From Methylotenera sp. (GTDB lineage: Bacteria; Pseudomonadota; Gammaproteobacteria; Burkholderiales; Methylophilaceae), in NCBI GenBank assembly GCA_030682715.1, contig JAUXNQ010000055.1, positions 149,352 through 213,351 of the forward strand: a stretch of DNA of 64,000 nt, given 5' to 3'. The notes under the pieces were generated by a model that did no database searches, was not told the DNA's origin, and saw only the letters and a program-made list of their open reading frames with translations. The position numbers and the translations under genes are program-made. Position 1 is the first letter of the stretch. The number at the start of each line of letters is the position of its first letter. Shown here piece by piece: positions 59,380 to 64,000 of this stretch.

Positions 59380-59805
59380 ATGGATTTTCAACGTGGAAAA
59401 AAACACGAAGAACTTGAAATCAACTTTATTCCGTTGATTGATGTATTGTTGGTGATTATTATTTTCTTAATCGTCAGTGCAACATTTTCACGTACTAACG
59501 AACTACAAATCAATCTACCAACAGCCGAGGCAAATGCACCTCAGGATAAACCGTTAATGATAGAAGTGGCAGTTGATGCAACGGGAAAATATCTGATTGA
59601 TGGCAAGCCGTTGGCTGATGCGTCGGTTTCCGCAATTAGTGTAGCACTACAGGCTGCAGCTAAAGCTGGCAATGAAGAGCCAACTATTGTCATTAACGCT
59701 GATGCTAATGCTACGCATCAGTCTGTCGTTAATGTGATGGAGGCATCACGTGTTGCTGGGTACACAAGAATTACATTCGCCACACAAGTGCAGTCTGGGT
59801 CTTGA
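59380..59805 (+). CDS. exbD: ExbD/TolR-family protein
   Basis: The 141-residue protein has a short cytoplasmic start, one helix with the conserved Asp (INFIPLIDVLLVIIIFLIVS) and a periplasmic domain. It partners the preceding ExbB. Gene spacing and order agree. Whether it energises TonB or another envelope process is not visible; no tonB gene is present. Confidence 0.94.
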   Translation: MDFQRGKKHEELEINFIPLIDVLLVIIIFLIVSATFSRTNELQINLPTAEANAPQDKPLMIEVAVDATGKYLIDGKPLADASVSAISVALQAAAKAGNEEPTIVINADANATHQSVVNVMEASRVAGYTRITFATQVQSGS

Positions 59806-59859
59806 GTCTTATAACCTCAATCCAGTACGTTTCCTATTAATTCTTATCGACGTTAGCTC

Positions 59860-61632
59860 ATGTCGAATTCAAATCTAAAAAAATCTAAATCTAAAACGCA
59901 CGATGTCGCGCATATATCAAACGCAAAAGCTTTATATTTGCGTTTGTTCCGCTATGCGTGGCATTACAAATATGTGTTCATGCTGAGTATTCTCGCACTG
60001 GTTTTATTGGCTGGGAGCAATACTGCGTTTCTTGCGCTCATTAAACAAGTGACGGATGAAGGTTTTGTAAAAAAATCAGCCGATAAGGCAATACTTTTAC
60101 CATTGATGATTGTTGCGCTGATGGTAGCAAGAGGTATTGCTGGGTTTGTTTCATCTTATTGTATGCGTGTGGTTGCGCGCCGTGTGGTTGAAGACTTTCG
60201 TAAGGAAATGTTTTCTAAATTAATGCTGTTGCCAGTACATTATTTTGATGCAAGGTCGGCAGGGTCTATTGTTTCTAAATTTACCTATGATGTAGAACGG
60301 CTTTCAACAGCTACCACCCGTTCATGGATGAACGTGTTGCGTGATTTGTTGACAGTGATAGGTTTAATTGGCTATATGCTCTATCTTGATTGGCGACTGA
60401 CGCTCATTTTTGCAGCCGTCCTTCCTTTTATTGCGTTGTATTTGAAAAAAATGACGCCAAAATTAAAGAAAAATGCAAAGCAGGTGCAGTTTAGCGTGGG
60501 TGAAATGACCAAGTCTGCTGAAGAGGCGATTGCAGGCCAGCGAATCGTTAAGATTTTTGGCGCACAAGATTTTGAATATAGTCGTTTTTCTCAAATTGTT
60601 TCTAATAACCGGAAAATTGAATTGCGCGTAGCGCGCATAGCAGGTTTGAGTAGTTTTATTGTCGAGCTATTTGCCGCGATGGCCTTAGGGTTGGTTATTT
60701 ATTATGCGATGGGTAACTTTAGTGTAGGTGAGTTTGCTGCCTTTGTTGGTGCGTTACTCATGCTTATTTCTCCAATTAAGCACATCGCTGCCGCTAATGA
60801 AGACTTGCAAGTTGGTTTAACCGCTGCACAAAGTATTTTTGATGTGATCGATAGTCAGCCAGAAATGGATCAAGGAGCGCTGACGTTAGATCGAGCAAAA
60901 GGTGATATTGAGTTTAAAAATGTTACTTTGCAGTATGAAGATACGCCAAAGCCAGCATTGGATAACTTAAGTTTTGCTATTAAGGCTGGGGAGAAAATTG
61001 CTTTAGTCGGGCGCTCAGGCGGCGGTAAAACCTCGCTAGTAAATTTACTCCCGAGGTTTTATGAGTTGCAGCAAGGTGTGGTATTGCTAGATGGTATTGA
61101 TTGCCACGATATCCAGCTTAAAAATTTGCGTCAGCAATTTGCGCTAGTTAGCCAAGATATTATTTTATTCAACGATACTATTTTCAATAATATTGCGTAT
61201 GGTGTATTGCGTAATGCCACCGAATCAGAAGTAATTGCTGCAGCTAAAGCCGCTAACATCTGGGAGTTTGTCCAGCAATTACCAAATGGCTTGCAAAATG
61301 AAATCGGTGATCGCGGCGTGAAGTTATCTGGCGGTCAGCGTCAACGACTTGCCATTGCGCGCGCTATTCTAAAAAATGCCCCAATTTTATTGTTGGATGA
61401 AGCCACTTCAGCCTTAGACACGGAGTCTGAGCAACGTGTGCAACAGGCGATGGACGCACTAATGCTTAATCGTACGAGTATCGTGATTGCACACAGGTTA
61501 AGCACCATCGAAAATGCAGACCGCATTATGGTGATGGAGCATGGTCATATCGTTGAAGTTGGCTCGCATGATGAACTGATGAAGCTTGATGGATATTACG
61601 CAAAGTTATATCACAAGCAGTTTAGCGTCTAA
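59860..61632 (+). CDS. msbA: Lipid A export ATP-binding/permease MsbA
   Basis: The 590-residue protein is a fused ABC exporter: six helices (about 35-325), then an ATPase with Walker A GRSGGGKTSL, the signature LSGGQRQRLAIARA and Walker B LLLDEATSALD. It flips core-lipid A across the inner membrane. Its position before lpxK is the standard msbA-lpxK pair and supports the assignment over other exporters. Confidence 0.94.
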   Translation: MSNSNLKKSKSKTHDVAHISNAKALYLRLFRYAWHYKYVFMLSILALVLLAGSNTAFLALIKQVTDEGFVKKSADKAILLPLMIVALMVARGIAGFVSSYCMRVVARRVVEDFRKEMFSKLMLLPVHYFDARSAGSIVSKFTYDVERLSTATTRSWMNVLRDLLTVIGLIGYMLYLDWRLTLIFAAVLPFIALYLKKMTPKLKKNAKQVQFSVGEMTKSAEEAIAGQRIVKIFGAQDFEYSRFSQIVSNNRKIELRVARIAGLSSFIVELFAAMALGLVIYYAMGNFSVGEFAAFVGALLMLISPIKHIAAANEDLQVGLTAAQSIFDVIDSQPEMDQGALTLDRAKGDIEFKNVTLQYEDTPKPALDNLSFAIKAGEKIALVGRSGGGKTSLVNLLPRFYELQQGVVLLDGIDCHDIQLKNLRQQFALVSQDIILFNDTIFNNIAYGVLRNATESEVIAAAKAANIWEFVQQLPNGLQNEIGDRGVKLSGGQRQRLAIARAILKNAPILLLDEATSALDTESEQRVQQAMDALMLNRTSIVIAHRLSTIENADRIMVMEHGHIVEVGSHDELMKLDGYYAKLYHKQFSV

Positions 61633-61643
61633 GTGTGACTTAA

Positions 61644-62648
61644 ATGGCTAATTGGTTGCAAAAGCAGTGGCTCACTTTTACGCTGTGGCATTTGTTGCTT
61701 TTGCCTATTTCTTGGTTGTTTTTGATAGTCATCACTTTAAGAAGGTTGTTATATAAAAAAGGCTTGCTTCACAGTTCCCGTCTGAATGTTCCAGTTATCG
61801 TTGTCGGAAACATCAATGTAGGTGGTGCTGGCAAAACGCCTTTAGTCATATGGTTGGCGGAGCAACTAAAGCTATCTGGCTATAAGCCAGGTATTATTAG
61901 TCGCGGGTATGGGAGCAGTTTGGTCGGAGTAGCGTCTGTATCTCTTGATAGCGACCCTTCTGCTGTTGGAGATGAGCCTGTGTTGATTGCTATGCGCACA
62001 GCATGTCCTGTGTTTGTCGGGGCTAAGCGTGTAGAGGTTGGACTTGCACTTTTAAAAGCGCATCCCGAGTGCGATATTGTTATTAGTGATGATGGTCTAC
62101 AGCATTACGCATTGCAAAGAGATGTCGAGTTGGTGGTCTTTGATAGTGTGAAAGGTTTTGGTAATGGGGCTCTTTTACCAGCAGGACCTTTGCGTGAGCC
62201 TATAAGCAGATTAAAAACGGTCGATGTTATTGTTGGTAATGGGCTTCAGTCGGGTGTAAGTCAGGGTGTCACACGCGTGCCTATTGAAATGCAATTGAAG
62301 GCAAGTACCTTCTACAACCTTAATAACCGTCAATTAGAATTAAGCCCAGCCGAATTTGCAGGAAAATCCATGACGGCAGTTGCAGGTATCGGCAATCCTG
62401 AACGATTTTTCCTCCAGTTAAAGGCGATGGGTTTGCATTTTAGATCTAAAGCATATAATGATCATTATCAATACTGCGCTCAAGACTTTGAAGATATCGA
62501 CACGGATATCGTCGTAATGACGGAGAAAGATGCTGTTAAATGTACCTCATTTGCACGACCTAACTTTTGGGTGTTGCCAGTTAGGGCGGAAATTGATAGG
62601 CAGCTATTGACTGATGTATTAAACAAACTAGATAAATTGAGAAATTAA
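61644..62648 (+). CDS. lpxK: Tetraacyldisaccharide 4'-kinase
   Basis: The 334-residue protein has an N-terminal membrane helix, the P loop VGNINVGGAGKTPLVIWL and the lipid A kinase phrases KPGIISRGYGS, SDDGLQHYALQRDVE, LLPAGPLREP and MTEKDAVKC. It phosphorylates the 4' position of lipid A disaccharide. It starts 11 bases after msbA; its stop abuts the next start. Confidence 0.96.
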   Translation: MANWLQKQWLTFTLWHLLLLPISWLFLIVITLRRLLYKKGLLHSSRLNVPVIVVGNINVGGAGKTPLVIWLAEQLKLSGYKPGIISRGYGSSLVGVASVSLDSDPSAVGDEPVLIAMRTACPVFVGAKRVEVGLALLKAHPECDIVISDDGLQHYALQRDVELVVFDSVKGFGNGALLPAGPLREPISRLKTVDVIVGNGLQSGVSQGVTRVPIEMQLKASTFYNLNNRQLELSPAEFAGKSMTAVAGIGNPERFFLQLKAMGLHFRSKAYNDHYQYCAQDFEDIDTDIVVMTEKDAVKCTSFARPNFWVLPVRAEIDRQLLTDVLNKLDKLRN

Positions 62649-62831
62649 ATGGACGTAAAACTTTTACAGATTTTGGTCTGCCCAGTGACAAAAGGCCCTT
62701 TGGTTTATAACAAAGCGACGAATGAACTGATTTCTAAATCAGCGCGTTTGGCATACCCAGTGCGGGATGGCATTCCTGTTATGCTAGAAGATGAGGCACG
62801 TAAACTGGCGGATGATGAAGAAATTGCATAA
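62649..62831 (+). CDS. Trm112/YcaR-like small protein
   Basis: The 60-residue protein has the YcaR layout ([31 protein letters not shown]). Of the zinc cysteines of the Trm112 fold only Cys11 is kept, a variant I recall from other betaproteobacteria. Trm112 proteins act as partners of methyltransferases in eukaryotes; the bacterial role is unclear. It lies between lpxK and kdsB, as usual. Confidence 0.93.
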   Translation: MDVKLLQILVCPVTKGPLVYNKATNELISKSARLAYPVRDGIPVMLEDEARKLADDEEIA

Positions 62832-63600
62832 TTCATCACAAGCTGTACCTGAGTTTTATGTGGTAATACCTGCGCGCCACGCGAGTACCAGGTTGCCAGG
62901 TAAGCCTTTGCTAGATATTGCAGGAAAACCGATGGTGGTTTGGGTGGCTGAACGTGCCTTGCTTAGTGGTGCTAAACAAGTAATAGTCGCGACAGACGAT
63001 GTACGCATAGTTGATGCAGTGAGTCAGTATGGGCGCGCCGCAGTAATGACCAATGCAGAGCATGTCAGTGGAACGGATCGTATTGCAGAGGTTGCATCCA
63101 TTAAAGGTTGGCATGATGATGCGATTATCGTCAATGTGCAGGGGGATGAACCACTAATAGATGCTAAGCTTATTGTTGAGGTTGCGACGGCCTTATCTAC
63201 TAATACTGAAGCAGTAATGGCAACGGCATGTCACGCTATTCATGATAAGTCCGACTTTACCAATCCAAACGTTGTTAAAGTTGTGATGGATGTAAATGGA
63301 AATGCTATGTACTTTAGTAGAGCGCCGATTCCATATCCTAGAGATACTTTCGCTCAAGATGAGGTGCTTGCAGAAGGTATCCCTGCTTATCGACATATTG
63401 GCATTTATGCTTATCGCGCTAGTTTTTTAAGGCAGTACGCAAGTCTTGCACCTCCCGCAATTGAGCAATATGAATGTTTAGAGCAACTTCGTGTGCTATA
63501 TCAAGGCTATAAAATAGCGGTCACCATCTCTGATAATGCGCCTGCTGCGGGTGTAGATACAGAAAGTGATTTGGTGCGTGTTCGTGCGTTAATGGGTTAA
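62815..63600 (+). CDS. kdsB: 3-deoxy-manno-octulosonate cytidylyltransferase
   Basis: The protein has [38 protein letters not shown] and [12 protein letters not shown], all characteristic of KdsB. It makes CMP-Kdo for lipopolysaccharide core synthesis. The start is uncertain: ATG codons at 62791, 62812 and 62815 and a TTG at 62824 are in frame. 62815 gives 262 residues, close to the usual length, and overlaps the end of the Trm112-like gene by 17 bases. Confidence 0.95.
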   Translation: MKKLHNSSQAVPEFYVVIPARHASTRLPGKPLLDIAGKPMVVWVAERALLSGAKQVIVATDDVRIVDAVSQYGRAAVMTNAEHVSGTDRIAEVASIKGWHDDAIIVNVQGDEPLIDAKLIVEVATALSTNTEAVMATACHAIHDKSDFTNPNVVKVVMDVNGNAMYFSRAPIPYPRDTFAQDEVLAEGIPAYRHIGIYAYRASFLRQYASLAPPAIEQYECLEQLRVLYQGYKIAVTISDNAPAAGVDTESDLVRVRALMG

Positions 63601-63687
63601 ATTTAACTAAGTTACTAATATATATAGATATTGCCAGATATCGTTAAATATACAGTCGGTATTTATCATAATTTCTCTCAATAGTTC

Positions 63688-63716
63688 TTGCAGAAGTCAT
63701 CTACCTTTGCTATAGT
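63688..63716 (+). promoter_or_regulatory. Sigma-70 promoter of tRNA-fMet
   Basis: TTGCAG (63688-63693) and TATAGT (63711-63716) are separated by exactly 17 bases, 43 bases before the tRNA. A CTCGAC/GTCGAG hairpin (63724-63754) lies in the expected 5' leader and may guide processing. Confidence 0.75.
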
Positions 63717-63759
63717 CTCACCTCTCGACGCAACATGTATTAAGTGATGTCGAGCCGGA

Positions 63760-63836
63760 CGCGGGATGGAGCAGTCTGGCAGCTCGTCGGGCTCATAACC
63801 CGAAGGTCACAGGTTCAAATCCTGTTCCCGCAACCA
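63760..63836 (+). tRNA. Initiator tRNA-fMet (anticodon CAT)
   Basis: The 77-base cloverleaf has anticodon CAT. Initiator identity is shown by the unpaired C1:A72 at the acceptor end (CGCGGG against CCCGCA) and by three consecutive G:C pairs in the anticodon stem (GGGCTCATAACCC). CCA is encoded. Confidence 0.97.
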
Positions 63837-63894
63837 AGTATTTATGGCGTGTTATATAAGTTAATTTTAATTAGTAAATATTACGAAATTAAGG

Positions 63895-63922
63895 TTGACG
63901 AGCGATAAAAGCTCTGTATAAT
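63895..63922 (+). promoter_or_regulatory. Strong promoter of a ribosomal RNA operon
   Basis: TTGACG (63895-63900) and the consensus TATAAT (63917-63922) have a 16-base spacer. The discriminator is GCGCACC, GC-rich as in stringent rRNA promoters, and the 50 bases upstream are AT-rich like an UP element. Confidence 0.85.
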
Positions 63923-64000
63923 GCGCACCTCGTTAACGCAAAGCGTAACGACGGCAACAAAAAGTTCTTTAACAATATAACAACTGATAAGTGTGGGTGC
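63923..64000 (+). promoter_or_regulatory. rRNA leader with boxA-like antitermination site (partial)
   Basis: GTTCTTTAACAAT at 63964-63976 closely matches the boxA-like sequence found just before bacterial 16S rRNA. The 16S gene is expected downstream of the window end. Confidence 0.75.

Overview
The window looks like ordinary chromosome from an AT-leaning betaproteobacterium, most likely of the Methylophilaceae (Methylotenera/Methylophilus type). That placement is an inference from gene order and protein style: yggS-proC-yggT beside divergent pilT-pilU, ilvB-ilvH-ilvC-psd, ribE-ribBA-yqgE-ruvX-pyrR-pyrB-pyrC', exbB-exbD-msbA-lpxK-trm112-kdsB, and an RND metal-efflux pump followed by a DUF3240 gene. 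No methylotrophy gene is present to confirm it.

Layout. Bases 1-8216 hold the tail of a CusA/CzcA-type pump, its DUF3240 partner, an HD-GYP response regulator and a 2104-residue hybrid sensor kinase. Bases 8354-11683 hold a cytochrome b561, a YdcH-like protein, a dispersed repeat, a tRNA-Val/tRNA-Asp pair with visible promoter and terminator, and a PilJ-PAS-GGDEF protein. Bases 12004-14655 form a compact signalling module: a PepSY/regulator/kinase operon and a second PepSY gene facing it, both PepSY genes preceded by the same 19-bp direct-repeat box. Bases 14874-23489 hold ftsX-ftsE-ftsY, a pair of M16 peptidase genes, rsmD-coaD, a lipoprotein, a ferredoxin, gloA and small genes. A decayed IS5-type copy, a YncE-like propeller protein, rppH, psd and ilvC-ilvH-ilvB follow to 31608. 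Bases 31782-43840 hold a GspE-family ATPase, nadC, a GST, mnmA, nudJ, marC, maf-rng, a dynamin-like GTPase, yggT and proC. An intact IS5-type element (43879-45181) sits between proC and yggS. Then come pilT-pilU, the pyrimidine and riboflavin genes, lolC-lolD-comEC and the lipid A/Kdo export genes. The window ends with tRNA-fMet and the promoter and leader of a ribosomal RNA operon whose 16S gene lies outside.

Most genes are housekeeping. The unusual parts are: the PepSY two-component module with a shared PmrA/QseB-like box; an IS insertion splitting yggS from proC; two enzyme-like proteins that have lost catalytic residues (the dihydroorotase-like partner of PyrB and the GTP cyclohydrolase half of RibBA); short direct repeats upstream of pyrR and ilvC; a roughly 170-bp dispersed repeat; a 13-bp perfect inverted repeat before rsmD; and a sensor kinase with a duplicated membrane module. 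I found no CRISPR array, prophage, toxin-antitoxin pair or clear new defence system. All calls come from reading the sequence; no database search was run.
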